Below, piece after piece: positions 10,301-19,686 of a DNA stretch of 64,000 bases (position 1 is the first letter of the stretch; each line of letters opens with the position of its first letter). This DNA is from Fulvitalea axinellae (GTDB lineage: Bacteria > Bacteroidota > Bacteroidia > Cytophagales > Cyclobacteriaceae): the NCBI RefSeq assembly GCF_036492835.1, contig NZ_AP025314.1, forward strand, positions 2,336,010 through 2,400,009. The letters are read 5' to 3'. The position numbers and the translations under genes are program-made. The notes beneath the pieces were generated by a model, which worked only from the letters and a program-made list of their open reading frames with translations, was not told the DNA's origin and did not search any database.

Positions 10301-10538
10301 GTTTGTGAGATGGAAAAACCTTTCGGTGAATTACAGATTTGCCAAAGAGTTGATCAAGAAGTTCAACCTTTCGGATTTGTCTGTCTTTGCTACGGCTTAC
10401 AACCTTTACACATTTACGGAATACACGGGCCAAGACCCCGAAGTTCCTTTAGGGGCCGATCCGTATTTCTTTGGAAAGGATACATCGACTACGCCACCGA
10501 GCAGAACTTACACTCTTGGTATGACCGTAATTTTTTAA
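7320..10538 (+). CDS. SusC/RagA-family TonB-linked outer membrane protein (pair 1)
   Basis: This is a 1072-residue TonB-dependent transporter. A signal peptide ends near residue 21 (EIWAQ-E). A carboxypeptidase-regulatory-like domain covers about residues 27-110 (LQGYIKDKETGEALPGATV). The plug follows with the family motifs VDEMLQGQISNVDITALSGDPG, then RIRGTATI and EPLIILDGMP, and then the DDIQKIEVLKDAASAAIWGAKAANGVIEITTK block. The C-terminal half is a beta-barrel ending in an aromatic residue (GMTVIF). It lies 9 bp after the FAS1 gene and 3 bp before its susD, so all are co-transcribed. SusC-type proteins import oligomers too large for porins. The substrate is not evident because no CAZyme is linked. 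There is no STN domain, so it is not a sigma-factor transducer. Confidence 0.95.
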   Translation: MKKLMTICVILFSVLSAEIWAQENRVLQGYIKDKETGEALPGATVIEVDAEERHIHGVVTDINGFYMIKIVEPNSKLKISFVGYKTQTINIGGRSQLNLELEDDSQQLETVVVQEERYTSDGFIAMRDKVSAVAQINLDDLDEMGVASVDEMLQGQISNVDITALSGDPGAGMQIRIRGTATITGDREPLIILDGMPYDVEIDNTFDFNSADTRDYGSLLSIAPDDIQKIEVLKDAASAAIWGAKAANGVIEITTKRGRKSKPKLRYNFKAFRSEQPDPVPLLNGGDYVTLQKQAFFNQKGQSEDSDILELNYDQDWDLYHNYAQDTDWLDEITQAGQSQEHNLSITGGGDKARYRVGVGLFDQEGTTVGTALERLSFRANMDFNVSTRLMISSDFSYTRSENERTYYGDERSVARLKMPNQSVYEYDSLGNKSGRYFLDPRTNAFQAKYKSGDKDKAMYNPVAVINEGRNSYLENKLRSTFRLRYNITEYLMLQSSITFDLVNGRTKKFLPIEASSDFWNSSATNKSSEGNAEVFRSQTLTKLIYTPNLGDDHSVTVMGQWQTSDSRSASYAASAGGLPSGSFDDPGLGSALSDLSSENGLGRSMGGLIRAHYKWKDRYMINAGIRADASSKFGDDTKWGNFPFGGVAWRASEESFLRDKTWLNELKIRGSFGVNGRSPSGMGHFSIYKTGGSYIDQGTVYPDNVKLKNLKWERVTQANLGFELAAYDNRFNAEFDVYEKVSTDLLWDLNVPTSSGFSKYKMNAGGMTNRGIELALRAVPIQTKDWRLDLQFNISRNENRVDEVPDNFSLTKGNMRENGNYATKVTEGNPIGGFYGYVYKGVYSVDSEAIVYDKNGEQVIDPITGYPLRMLMSGSNYRFREGDASYADLDYDGEIGENDVAYLGSSNPKYTGGFGFRIRYKGLSLSSNFHFRQGQDIVNIARMKTENMYTKNNQSTATMNRWRFPGDQTDIPRAVHGMAYNWLGSDRFVEDGSFVRWKNLSVNYRFAKELIKKFNLSDLSVFATAYNLYTFTEYTGQDPEVPLGADPYFFGKDTSTTPPSRTYTLGMTVIF

Positions 10539-10541
10539 AAT

Positions 10542-11981
10542 ATGAAAACGAAATTAAAAATAATCTTTGCGTTCATTCTGGCTTTTGCGGGTAGCTCCTG
10601 CGGTTCGTGGCTGGAAGTGGAACCGCAGAACGATATAACCTTGGAGGATTATTGGAAATCCAAAAAGGACATTAGGCTGGCGTTAAACACGTCATATTCG
10701 CAACTGAGAGGACAGGTGAATACGCTATTCCTTTGGGGAGAGATAAGAGGTGGGTTTCTTAAGGACGGCCCGGATTCGAATACAGACTACGAAAGGATTC
10801 TGAGATTGGAAATCCTAGAGGGTAATGATGTGGCGAAATGGGGCGGAATTTACAAAGTGATTAATTACGCAAACACTGTTCTGAAGTATGCCCCTACGGT
10901 CCGCTCCTCGGATTTGTCTTTAGGCAAAAAAGAGTTGAACGCTTATCTGGCGGAAGCTTACTTCTTGCGTTCCTTGAGTTACTTCTATTTGGTGAGAACC
11001 TTTAAGGATATCCCTTTCCATTTGGAGCCTACCGATAGCGATGATGTGGATATTTTCTTGGAAAAAACGCCGGAGAAAGAGGTGTTGGCAAAGCTTATCG
11101 AGGATTTGGAATGGGCGGAGCGCTATATTCCGAAGAACCTCGAATCGGCGGAATATAACCACGGATTCGCCACACAAGCTGCCGTTCAGGCATTGTTGGC
11201 CGATATTTACCTCTGGGATGAACAGTATGACAAGTGTATTGAGAAATGCGACAAAATTATCAATAGATCGGCTTTTGTTTTGGTGGAAATCTGGGACAAT
11301 ATTTTCGAGGAAGGAAATACCGTTGAAGGTATTTTCGAAATACCTTTTGACCGGGATAGAAACCAAAAAAACAGTTTGAAAAAAGTTCTGGGCGAAACGG
11401 ACAACCCAATTTTCACAGTGCCTGAAGAAGTGATGGAACTCTATAGAAGTCGTGACCGTAGAAAAAACGTGACTTTTGCAAGTCTCTCTGGAGGCGACGA
11501 CGGTGATGAGGCGACCGCAATTATCAACAAGTATTATAGCGGGTCATTATACAATAATGAAGACGCGAATTGGATAGTTTACCGTTATGCCGATATTTTG
11601 ATGATGAAGGCCGAGGCTTTGGTTGAGAAAGGCGAATTTTTCGAGGCCCAAGAGTTAGTGGAACAAATCCGTGAAAGGGCGGGACTTGGAGTACGCGTTC
11701 TTCCAGAGGATGTAGAACGTAGCGAAGATATAATTTTGGAAGAAAGGGCCTTGGAGTTTGCCTACGAGGGAAAACGTTGGTTTGACCTTCTTAGAATGGC
11801 CAAAAGGAATGACTTCAAACGTAAGGACAATCTCATAGACATCTTGACTAAAAATGTGGATCCGGGAGACGTACCGAAATGGAGGAGTTTGCTCTCTGAT
11901 CCGATGAGCTACTATTTGCCGATTCATTTTGATGAGTTGGAAAAGAATCTGAACCTGAAGCAAAACCCTTATTACGAATAA
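10542..11981 (+). CDS. RagB/SusD-family surface lipoprotein (pair 1)
   Basis: This is a 479-residue lipoprotein with a signal ending FAGSSC-G (Cys20), then the SusD start motif WLEVEPQNDITLEDYWKS. TPR-like helices follow (ELNAYLAEAYFLRSLSYFYLVRTFKDIPF, a classic SusD hallmark). The C-terminal part has RYADILMMKAEAL, an EERALEFAYEGKRWFDLLR motif and a LPIHFDELEKNLNLKQNPYY end. SusD proteins form the lid over SusC and bind the ligand at the cell surface. It follows its SusC by 3 bp. The next FAS1 gene starts 10 bp downstream. Confidence 0.95.
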   Translation: MKTKLKIIFAFILAFAGSSCGSWLEVEPQNDITLEDYWKSKKDIRLALNTSYSQLRGQVNTLFLWGEIRGGFLKDGPDSNTDYERILRLEILEGNDVAKWGGIYKVINYANTVLKYAPTVRSSDLSLGKKELNAYLAEAYFLRSLSYFYLVRTFKDIPFHLEPTDSDDVDIFLEKTPEKEVLAKLIEDLEWAERYIPKNLESAEYNHGFATQAAVQALLADIYLWDEQYDKCIEKCDKIINRSAFVLVEIWDNIFEEGNTVEGIFEIPFDRDRNQKNSLKKVLGETDNPIFTVPEEVMELYRSRDRRKNVTFASLSGGDDGDEATAIINKYYSGSLYNNEDANWIVYRYADILMMKAEALVEKGEFFEAQELVEQIRERAGLGVRVLPEDVERSEDIILEERALEFAYEGKRWFDLLRMAKRNDFKRKDNLIDILTKNVDPGDVPKWRSLLSDPMSYYLPIHFDELEKNLNLKQNPYYE

Positions 11982-11991
11982 TAATCGAGTC

Positions 11992-13485
11992 ATGGCAAAA
12001 AACTTTATATACAAATTTATCGGTTACGTCATGTTCGCGTTCTTGGGCGTTTCCGTTTTATCGTCCTGTGATGAGGTCGACAAGGGCTCCCTTACTGAGC
12101 CGGAGTACCTTACCGCCGTTCAGTTTATGGAACAAGACCCCGAAGGTCGCTTTTCGGAGTGGTTGAAAATCTTGGAGGCTTCCGATTTTTACGGTGTTTG
12201 GGGCGCAAGAGGAGATTACACTATTCTGGCTTGCGGAAACCAAGGCGTTAAGGATTATTTGGCCGAGAACGGTTATTCGGACATTGCTTCTATGGAAAAG
12301 GATGATATTAACCGTTTGGTTAAAAACCATACGGTTTTGACTAGCTACGAAAGCTACACTTTTTCACAAGGTCCGATGGGAGACACTACGATGAACGGAA
12401 ATTACCTGACTGTAATATACAGGGATGGGGGACTGAACAATTTGTTGGTCAACCAAACCTCCGTCATTGTGGACAGGGATAATATCTGTACTAACGGTAT
12501 ACTGCATGTTCTGGACAAGCCGGTGGCTCCAATCGTAGACGGGGCCTATACTATGATGAAAAAATCCGGCAAATACAATATCCTTGTGGAGGCTATGGAA
12601 AAAACCGGATTAAGCACGCAATTGGACGCCTCCACAATCAATGACGGTAGTTTAGCCAATTATACAGTATTTGTGGAGCCCGACGAGGTTTTCAAAGCCA
12701 AAGGTATAAATGACATCAACGAATTAGTGAATCATTTGGAGGCTGGAGATGATTTTACGGAACCCTCAAACGCTCTTTACAAATTCTTGAGCAATCATGT
12801 TTTGGACCGTAAGCTGTATTCGAATGTGTTTCGTGACGAGATGTATATGACTATTGGCGGTTCGATGGTGGAGATTTTGCCTGAATCTGAGATTTACGTT
12901 AACCCAAGATATAACGTGCTGGGAGAACTGGAACCGGAAAATTCCAACACATTGGACGTGTTTCAAATGGACGGGCAATCCAAGAATGCGGTAATTCATG
13001 AATTAAAGGATATTCTCTATGTGTTCCAGCCTGCGCCCAAAGAGTTTGTTGATGATATCTGTGATGTTCCTGAAATACGAAAGTACAAACAGGAAGAAAT
13101 AAACGGCAGATATTTTTCATCAGAAGATATCGCAAGGTGGAAAGGCAAAGGCTATATCGTTTTTAAGTATCAGTTAGGCAGTAGGGGTTATAACAATGAT
13201 TTTGCGCATTGTTTTAATGCCAAATTCGGTTGGTTTGAATACACCACAAAGCCTATACTGAAGGGCAAATACAAAATCCAGGTGAAGTTCGCCGAAACCG
13301 GAGCGGGTTCGCATTTCATATTTGTTGATGGGGAAAAATGTCCCGACCCGACCAAACCAGGGTCCCAATATCATGATATCGGCGTCTATGAATTCAAAGA
13401 AAACGGAACCCATATTATGCGTTATGAATCTTTGACGGGATCTAAGCTACTTCTTGATGCCTTTATTTTCACTCCTGTAAAATGA
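11992..13485 (+). CDS. FAS1 domain lipoprotein with C-terminal beta-sandwich module
   Basis: This is a 497-residue lipoprotein (signal ending VLSSC-DE). Two FAS1-like units fill about residues 35-345: the first has YTILACGNQGVKDYLAENGY and ICTNGILHVLDKPV, the second YTVFVEPDEVFKAKGI then FLSNHVLDRKLY. The last ~110 residues form a separate module with GWFEYTTKPILKGKYKIQV and a LLLDAFIFTPVK end. A closely similar module ends the next FAS1 protein. I do not recognise it as a named family, although DUF5108-type annotation of such proteins is possible. It is probably exposed on the surface next to SusCD pair 1, with spacing of 10 bp to the neighbour on each side. Confidence 0.8.
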   Translation: MAKNFIYKFIGYVMFAFLGVSVLSSCDEVDKGSLTEPEYLTAVQFMEQDPEGRFSEWLKILEASDFYGVWGARGDYTILACGNQGVKDYLAENGYSDIASMEKDDINRLVKNHTVLTSYESYTFSQGPMGDTTMNGNYLTVIYRDGGLNNLLVNQTSVIVDRDNICTNGILHVLDKPVAPIVDGAYTMMKKSGKYNILVEAMEKTGLSTQLDASTINDGSLANYTVFVEPDEVFKAKGINDINELVNHLEAGDDFTEPSNALYKFLSNHVLDRKLYSNVFRDEMYMTIGGSMVEILPESEIYVNPRYNVLGELEPENSNTLDVFQMDGQSKNAVIHELKDILYVFQPAPKEFVDDICDVPEIRKYKQEEINGRYFSSEDIARWKGKGYIVFKYQLGSRGYNNDFAHCFNAKFGWFEYTTKPILKGKYKIQVKFAETGAGSHFIFVDGEKCPDPTKPGSQYHDIGVYEFKENGTHIMRYESLTGSKLLLDAFIFTPVK

Positions 13486-13494
13486 TGAGAAACC

Positions 13495-14946
13495 ATGAGA
13501 AATTTTTTTAGAATAATACTGATTTCGGCATGGGTTCCGTTATTCTTTTCTTGTGATGAAAAGGATGACCACTTTCTCGATCCGGGTTCAGGGCTTGTAC
13601 AAAATGTATCGGTGGGTAAATACCTGTCGGAAAATAGCGAGTATGCGTATTTTTCAAAATTGCTGGAATCTTCGGGATATATGGATTCCGTTTCGGGCAC
13701 TCGTCCGGTTACGGTGTTTTTGCCTCCCGAAGGGGCATTGGAATCTTTGAATATTCCGCAAGACTCACTAGAGAAACTTGTGACATACCATATTGGCAAT
13801 ACTCTTCTTTATGATTATCATTTTGATAAAAAGGAAGATTCGGGCGAATACCTTAGGCGATTCATAAAAACCCTGTATGCCAAGAAGAATGTCTGGGCTG
13901 ATAAGGATGGTACGGACATTACTTTGGACCTTGAGATGCACATTCAGGGAGATCCCGTTATATGCACTAATGGTTTGGTGTACAAACTGGATAAAGCGCT
14001 GTTGCCAAAGAAAAATATCTTTGAGGGATTGCAAGGGCTACCGGATAGCTACATGGCATTTAACAATTTTGTACTGAAAGATTCTTTGCTCTTTGATAAG
14101 GTGAACAGTCCTGTGTTGGGTGTTGACGAATTTGGTGATAATGTATACGATTCCCTTTTTATTCTCGATTATGTATACTTACAGCGTTATGGGCGTATAG
14201 ATAATGAAGATCATGATTTTACCTCATTACTTATGTCGGATAAGGCGTTGGAGAACACTATCGGTCAAATGGTAAAAAGGTATTACGGATCAGAGGAAAA
14301 TCTTCCTGATTATTTCGAAGACGAAGAGTTTATCGAAACACTTAGAGAAAGAGTGTTAGCCTCCACAATTTTAAGGGAAAAAGTAACAGACTTACAAGTT
14401 GGCGATACCGTGAGAACCACCAGTGTTGGGAAAATAATTATTACTCCTGAATGGTTATCTCACCAGCCCAAGAGGTTCAGCAACGGATATCTTTACGAAA
14501 TCTCGGAAGTACAGATGCTTATGGGCGAAGCTATGGGGCGTAGAAATCCTTTTGACGCTTCTGAAAGCGAGTTTCTGAAATATGATTTCGACAGGGAAGA
14601 TATAGAATTGGATGTGGCCGTAAAGGGAGGCGAAGTCGCCATGACTTTCGTGGCGGAAGCGCCGTTTTGGGTAGAGTATACCTTGGAAAAAGTTATGGCA
14701 GGGGAACATAAGCTCTACATTGAGGGCTTGAGAAGCGGTACAACCGAAGCCAAAGTAATCTTGGACGGGAAGGTGCTGGATAACGCTTACCGTCCATCAG
14801 GTGAATGGAAAAGGGATCTGTATAGAGACCTTTACTTTCCGGAATTTGGAGATAAGGTGATCCGTTTCGAAGTCAATGTGGCTAATAAAGACGGAGAGTA
14901 CAAGCTGGCGCTGAATGAATTCGTGTTCTATCCTGTTTATGAATGA
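13495..14946 (+). CDS. FAS1-like lipoprotein with C-terminal beta-sandwich module
   Basis: This is a 483-residue lipoprotein (signal ending PLFFSC-DEK). The first FAS1-like unit (about residues 35-170) has TVFLPPEGALESLNI, LVTYHIGNTLLYDYHF and ICTNGLVYKLDKALLP. The middle is a divergent second unit rich in acidic residues. The C-terminal ~110 residues (PFWVEYTLEKVMAGEHKLYI, then a KLALNEFVFYPVYE end) match the terminal module of the preceding gene. The ATG at 13495 lies 10 bp after the previous stop. The susC of pair 2 starts 35 bp after this gene. The two FAS1 genes side by side look like diverged paralogues, each perhaps serving one of the two SusCD pairs. Confidence 0.75.
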   Translation: MRNFFRIILISAWVPLFFSCDEKDDHFLDPGSGLVQNVSVGKYLSENSEYAYFSKLLESSGYMDSVSGTRPVTVFLPPEGALESLNIPQDSLEKLVTYHIGNTLLYDYHFDKKEDSGEYLRRFIKTLYAKKNVWADKDGTDITLDLEMHIQGDPVICTNGLVYKLDKALLPKKNIFEGLQGLPDSYMAFNNFVLKDSLLFDKVNSPVLGVDEFGDNVYDSLFILDYVYLQRYGRIDNEDHDFTSLLMSDKALENTIGQMVKRYYGSEENLPDYFEDEEFIETLRERVLASTILREKVTDLQVGDTVRTTSVGKIIITPEWLSHQPKRFSNGYLYEISEVQMLMGEAMGRRNPFDASESEFLKYDFDREDIELDVAVKGGEVAMTFVAEAPFWVEYTLEKVMAGEHKLYIEGLRSGTTEAKVILDGKVLDNAYRPSGEWKRDLYRDLYFPEFGDKVIRFEVNVANKDGEYKLALNEFVFYPVYE

Positions 14947-14980
14947 TTTTTCAGATAGGAAAAATGAAAATCTGATAAGA

Positions 14981-17900
14981 ATGAAATATTTTTTCTCAAA
15001 TATATTATTGCTTGGTTGCCTGCTGACCAGTGCTTTGGCTTATGCCCAAGGCACTGTTACCGGTAAGGTGATGGACGCCGAAGGTGGGGCGGTAATTCCC
15101 GGAGTGGTGGTAAACCTAGTCGGGAGTGACGGTGTTTCGGCCTTTACGGCGGAAGACGGAACATATTCCATTGAAGTAACTTCAGAGTCTGAAGTGGCGT
15201 TGGAATTCGCTTATGCGGGCTATAACTCTAAGACCGTATATCTCAACGGTCGCATGACTGTTGACATAGTATTGGTACCGAAAGGAGGCTTGGACGAAAA
15301 ACCGGATGTCCAAACGGCTTACGGAACATTCCGGGCCAATGAACTAAGCGGGAGCTCGGTCACATTGACTCGGCACCAAATTATGGACCGTGGTTATGTG
15401 ACTTTGGAAAGCGCTCTGCAAGGAATGGTGCCTGGTTTGTTTGTGCAGTCCAGATCGGGAACAACTGCTTCTGGCGCTTCCATGCGCTTGCGTGGAGTCT
15501 CGACTATGTCCGCCAAGACTCAACCTCTCATTGTGGTGGACGGCGTGATTTACGAAACGGAAATTGGTAGCCAGTCTTCAATAGAAGGCTTTACCTTTAA
15601 TCCGTTGTCTAATATCCAGATAAGGGATATTGAGCAGGTTACCGTCTCGAAAGATGGAATGGCAGCCAATTATGGGGTCTTGGGAGCAAACGGTGTTATT
15701 CTGATCCAGACACGGGAAAGTGAATCGACCGAAACAAGAGTTGACTTTTCAGCAAATCTCGGTGTAGTTACCGCTCCTGAACGGACTCCTGTTTTGGATG
15801 CGGCGAGTTTTAAGAACTATACTCTGGAACAGTTGGTGAATTCGGGTATGTCGCACTCGTCTGTGGAGTACATATATCCGTTTTTGTTAGATATGGCCGA
15901 AGGCGAAGAAAAATATCGCTATGACCATGACACCGATTGGCAGGATCTAGTGTATCAGAATGGTATGTTGAGCCGGTATTCGGTTAACATTCAAGGGGGA
16001 GATAACATCGCCTCATATAATATCTCTATGGGATATAGGGAGAATGAGGACATAGTGAAAAAAGCCGAGTACGAGGCTTTTGACTTTATGGTTAACGCCC
16101 GGATTCAGATGTTGAAGAGTTTGATCATTAAGCCTAGAGTTTCCCTGTCGAAGATAGACGCTTCTCAACGTTCCGAAAGCTTTAACGCTACGACTAATCC
16201 GGGGCTTGCCGCATTATACAAATCGCCTTTGATGGGAGTGTACAGACGAAGCGAGAAGGGGTTGACATTGCCGTTTTATGACGAAGTGAGCTCGTTTAAG
16301 ATGAGTAATCCCGTTTCGCTTATTGACAATGCCTTGGGCAACCATGAGAATTTTAGGGTAAGGGCCGGTTTTTCCGCTGATCAACAGATTGTGAAAGGGC
16401 TGTCGCTCAATGTTTTTGCGTTTACCGATCTTTTCAGTATAAAAGAAAACTCTTTTGTGCCACAAACTGGGGTCGTGAGCCAGTATGACGGAATGGCCCG
16501 TAACGTGATGTCGAGTACCCAGCGGAATTTTTATTCTATTCTGACGGAAGGTGCTTTGAACTACGATAGAGTTTTTGGTTTCAAACATCGGGTTACCGCA
16601 AAGGCGGGAGTTCGTTCAACTATCAACAAATTTGAGGAAGAGAGTTCGTTTGACATCAACTCGCCCTCTGACCAGTTTGTAGTGGTTGGTAAAGGGGATA
16701 AAAGCTTGAGAAGTCTGTCACCAAGCAACGGTGATTGGAATATGCTTTCGTTTTTTGGAGCGGCTGGATATGCTTATAAAGACAAGTATTATTTGGACGT
16801 AAACCTTTCAGTGGACGGTAGCTCTAAGTTTTCGGCTTCCAATAGGTTTGGATATTTTCCAGTTGCGTCAGCGGGATGGAGAGTGTCGTCAGAACCGTTT
16901 ATGAGCGAAATAGGTCTTGTAAGCGACTTAAAACTGAGGGCTAGTTACGGGATTTTGGGTAATGATGACATCGGTTATTATTCCTCCCGCTTCTTTTATG
17001 TAGGTGTTCCGTTATTCGATATTACGGGTTTGGTGCGCGGAGGAATTCCAAGTACCGACTTGAAATGGGAAGAACGGAAGCAATTGAACCTTGGCGCTGA
17101 TTTGAGTTTCTGGAATGATCGCATTGCGATGACAGTCGATTATTACCAGATCAAATCCGATGACCTTGTTACCATTGAGCAACCTAACGTTTATTATGGC
17201 TCGGACCTTTTATTCAGTAACTCTGGTTCGGTAGAAAACAAGGGTGTTGAGTTGGGCGTCAAAGTAGGTGTTTTACGCAAAAAGGACGTTGGTCTGGATT
17301 TAGGTTTCTCCATTTCTAAAAACGACAACAAGCTGGTGTCATTAGGAACGAATGCTCTTTACAACGAAACGCATGGAAGACACCTTGTAACCGATATTGA
17401 GGGAGGCCAAGTTATAAGTAAAGAAGGAGGAACGGTAAACGCTTTTTACGGCTATGAGACAAAAGGCGTAATTACCACCGCCAAGCAGGCCTCGGATTTG
17501 AATTTGAGGAATGAGTTGGAAGAGCAATTTGGTGCTGGCGATATTCTTTTTGTTGACCAAAACAATGACGGCGTCATTGACGAATCCGATAAAGTGGAGC
17601 TGGGTAGCGCATTGCCGGACTATTACGGTTCGTTTAGTCTGGAAGCCAGATATAAGAGACTTCGGGTTAATATGCTTTGGGATTTTGTTTCCGGAAACGA
17701 GATCTATAACAACGTAAGAAACGGACTTGAGTCTATGGACAAGTACTGGAACCAAAGTCAAGCCGTAATGCGTCGTTGGAGGCAAGATGGGCAGGAAACG
17801 GATATGCCGAAAGCCGTCTTTGGAGACCCGATGGAGAACGGCCGTTTTTCCGACAGATGGATTGAGGACGGGTCTTTTGTCAGGTTTAAAAACGTTTCGG

Positions 17901-18103
17901 TTTCATATGATTTTGGAGTGAAGAACAAAATTATCCGAAGCCTGAGCGCATATGTGGCGGCGAACAATTTGGTCACTTTTACAAAATACTTGGGAGCTAC
18001 ACCGGATCTGTCTTACGGACAGAGCATTTACTCGAATGGGGTTGATTATGGCAAAGTGCCGTTGACCCGCTCGGTAATGATGGGAGTAAAATTGGGAATT
18101 TGA
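14981..18103 (+). CDS. SusC/RagA-family TonB-linked outer membrane protein (pair 2)
   Basis: ATG 14981 gives a clean signal peptide (MKYFFSNILLLGCLLTSALAYAQ) and 1040 residues. The frame is open to 14915 inside the previous gene, but that extension lacks a signal. A carboxypeptidase-regulatory-like domain covers about residues 24-105 (VTGKVMDAEGGAVIPGVVV). The plug has the LESALQGMVPGLFVQSRSGT, RLRGVSTMSAKTQPLIVVDG and RDIEQVTVSKDGMAANYGVLG motifs, and a beta-barrel ending VMMGVKLGI follows. Its plug block is more diverged than that of pair 1 (SKDGMAANYG in place of LKDAASAAIWG). It is in an operon with susD 10 bp downstream. The ligand is unknown. Confidence 0.94.
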   Translation: MKYFFSNILLLGCLLTSALAYAQGTVTGKVMDAEGGAVIPGVVVNLVGSDGVSAFTAEDGTYSIEVTSESEVALEFAYAGYNSKTVYLNGRMTVDIVLVPKGGLDEKPDVQTAYGTFRANELSGSSVTLTRHQIMDRGYVTLESALQGMVPGLFVQSRSGTTASGASMRLRGVSTMSAKTQPLIVVDGVIYETEIGSQSSIEGFTFNPLSNIQIRDIEQVTVSKDGMAANYGVLGANGVILIQTRESESTETRVDFSANLGVVTAPERTPVLDAASFKNYTLEQLVNSGMSHSSVEYIYPFLLDMAEGEEKYRYDHDTDWQDLVYQNGMLSRYSVNIQGGDNIASYNISMGYRENEDIVKKAEYEAFDFMVNARIQMLKSLIIKPRVSLSKIDASQRSESFNATTNPGLAALYKSPLMGVYRRSEKGLTLPFYDEVSSFKMSNPVSLIDNALGNHENFRVRAGFSADQQIVKGLSLNVFAFTDLFSIKENSFVPQTGVVSQYDGMARNVMSSTQRNFYSILTEGALNYDRVFGFKHRVTAKAGVRSTINKFEEESSFDINSPSDQFVVVGKGDKSLRSLSPSNGDWNMLSFFGAAGYAYKDKYYLDVNLSVDGSSKFSASNRFGYFPVASAGWRVSSEPFMSEIGLVSDLKLRASYGILGNDDIGYYSSRFFYVGVPLFDITGLVRGGIPSTDLKWEERKQLNLGADLSFWNDRIAMTVDYYQIKSDDLVTIEQPNVYYGSDLLFSNSGSVENKGVELGVKVGVLRKKDVGLDLGFSISKNDNKLVSLGTNALYNETHGRHLVTDIEGGQVISKEGGTVNAFYGYETKGVITTAKQASDLNLRNELEEQFGAGDILFVDQNNDGVIDESDKVELGSALPDYYGSFSLEARYKRLRVNMLWDFVSGNEIYNNVRNGLESMDKYWNQSQAVMRRWRQDGQETDMPKAVFGDPMENGRFSDRWIEDGSFVRFKNVSVSYDFGVKNKIIRSLSAYVAANNLVTFTKYLGATPDLSYGQSIYSNGVDYGKVPLTRSVMMGVKLGI

Positions 18104-18113
18104 TTTTTTGAAG

Positions 18114-19673
18114 ATGAAAAATACGACAGTAAGATATTTATGCTTGGGAGTGATGCTCTTGGGCTTGCCGATGTTTTCGTGTTCGGATTATTTCGAACCT
18201 TCCCAAGACCTGATTCAGGAACGGGAGGAGCATTATAACAGTTTTGACAAAGTAAGAAGAGCCACTGTAGGCGTTTACGCTGGGTTTCAGAATTTGGTGG
18301 AGCCGATGGTTGTCATGGGAGGCTTGAGGGCCGACCTAATGACCACAACCAGAAACCTTGACGCGGACCTGCGTGAGATAGAGTCCTTAAAAGTGTCTAA
18401 AGGCAATCCATACGCCAGTCCTAGACCGTTTTATGACGTGATTCTAAACTGCAATGACGCTTTGGCGAATATGGAAAAGTCTTTGGACGATCCGAGGATG
18501 ACCGAAAGGCAGTATGCCGCATTCGAAGCAGAGTTTAAGACTGTAAGGGCGTGGACTTATTTTCAGTTGGCCCAGATGTATAAAGAAGTGCCGGTAATAA
18601 CCGGAGCGGTAAACGGCTTTTTTCCGGGATACGAACCGGAGCGATATGATTTTCCTAAAATGGTCAATTGGCTTATTGAGGAGATGATATGGGCCAATGA
18701 GCAACCTATTTTGGAGTGGACGACTAAAGATGACAGCGGAAAGGAAATACTGCAGCCTTGGCGTAAAGTCTTCATCAATAGGAATGCCTTTCTTGGTGAG
18801 CTTTTTTTGACTATTGGAGAATACCGTGAGGCTTCATCCTTGTTCCGCAAGTGTATAATAGATGACGGAGGCGGGGACGAGAATGAAGAGCATAAATGTA
18901 ATTTAGAGTCCGGCGTGTCAAATTGGGAAAACCATTGGAAAAGGGTTAATGATGGGGATTCCAGATTAGAACACATATCCACGATTCCTTTCGACAGGAC
19001 AAAGAACCAGACACATGACCTACTGAGGTTGTTCTCAAATTCGTCTATCTATGATTACCTGTTGAAGCCAAGTACATTGGCTGTAAATATTTGGGAAAGC
19101 CAAAGGCCGGCCGAAAGCATATTCCCTGACGGTGATAGGTACAGGGGGGAAGACGTTTCTTATTCGGTATTCGACATTGATACTGTGGTGAGTAAGTATG
19201 GGGCAAGGGATGCGGTTTTCGCCATTTACCGTGCTGCGGATGTCCATCTCCTTTTGGCTGAAGCTGAGAATAGAATGTCCAATACGGATATAGCCCTGGG
19301 GATTCTGAATTCAAAGTTAAATGATTCGCCACTGACGGATGGAATTAGAGGCAGAGTAAGACTGAAGCATGTGACCATGGATGCTTTGAAAGAACGCTAT
19401 TCGGGCATAGATAATGAAGTGGAATTAGTGGAGCAGGCGTTGATCGAAGAAAGGGCGCTGGAGCTAGCTTTTGAGGGAAGGCGTTGGAACGATCTGGTGC
19501 GCTTTGCTTATAGGGCAGGTAAACCGGAATGGCTAGCGAAAAGGGTGGCTTCGAAGTTTAGGGGCAAGGACCCGATGAAAGCTTCGGAGCTGGAAGCCAA
19601 ATTGTTGAATGTTTCGGAATGGCGACTCCATATGCCCGAATTAGATATTCTTGAGAAAGAGAGTTCAAACTAA
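18114..19673 (+). CDS. RagB/SusD-family surface lipoprotein (pair 2)
   Basis: The ATG at 18114 starts 519 residues with a lipoprotein signal (LGLPMFSC-SDYF); TTG 18108 is an unneeded upstream alternative. SusD features include FDKVRRATVGVYAGFQNL, the helix FEAEFKTVRAWTYFQLAQMYKEVPVI, YRAADVHLLLAEAENRM and EERALELAFEGRRWNDLVR. This is a more diverged SusD than pair 1, with a long central insertion around residues 240-310. It should pair with the SusC encoded 10 bp upstream. Its end lies 13 bp before the start of the next lipoprotein gene. Confidence 0.92.
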   Translation: MKNTTVRYLCLGVMLLGLPMFSCSDYFEPSQDLIQEREEHYNSFDKVRRATVGVYAGFQNLVEPMVVMGGLRADLMTTTRNLDADLREIESLKVSKGNPYASPRPFYDVILNCNDALANMEKSLDDPRMTERQYAAFEAEFKTVRAWTYFQLAQMYKEVPVITGAVNGFFPGYEPERYDFPKMVNWLIEEMIWANEQPILEWTTKDDSGKEILQPWRKVFINRNAFLGELFLTIGEYREASSLFRKCIIDDGGGDENEEHKCNLESGVSNWENHWKRVNDGDSRLEHISTIPFDRTKNQTHDLLRLFSNSSIYDYLLKPSTLAVNIWESQRPAESIFPDGDRYRGEDVSYSVFDIDTVVSKYGARDAVFAIYRAADVHLLLAEAENRMSNTDIALGILNSKLNDSPLTDGIRGRVRLKHVTMDALKERYSGIDNEVELVEQALIEERALELAFEGRRWNDLVRFAYRAGKPEWLAKRVASKFRGKDPMKASELEAKLLNVSEWRLHMPELDILEKESSN

Positions 19674-19686
19674 AAAGACGATTAAG

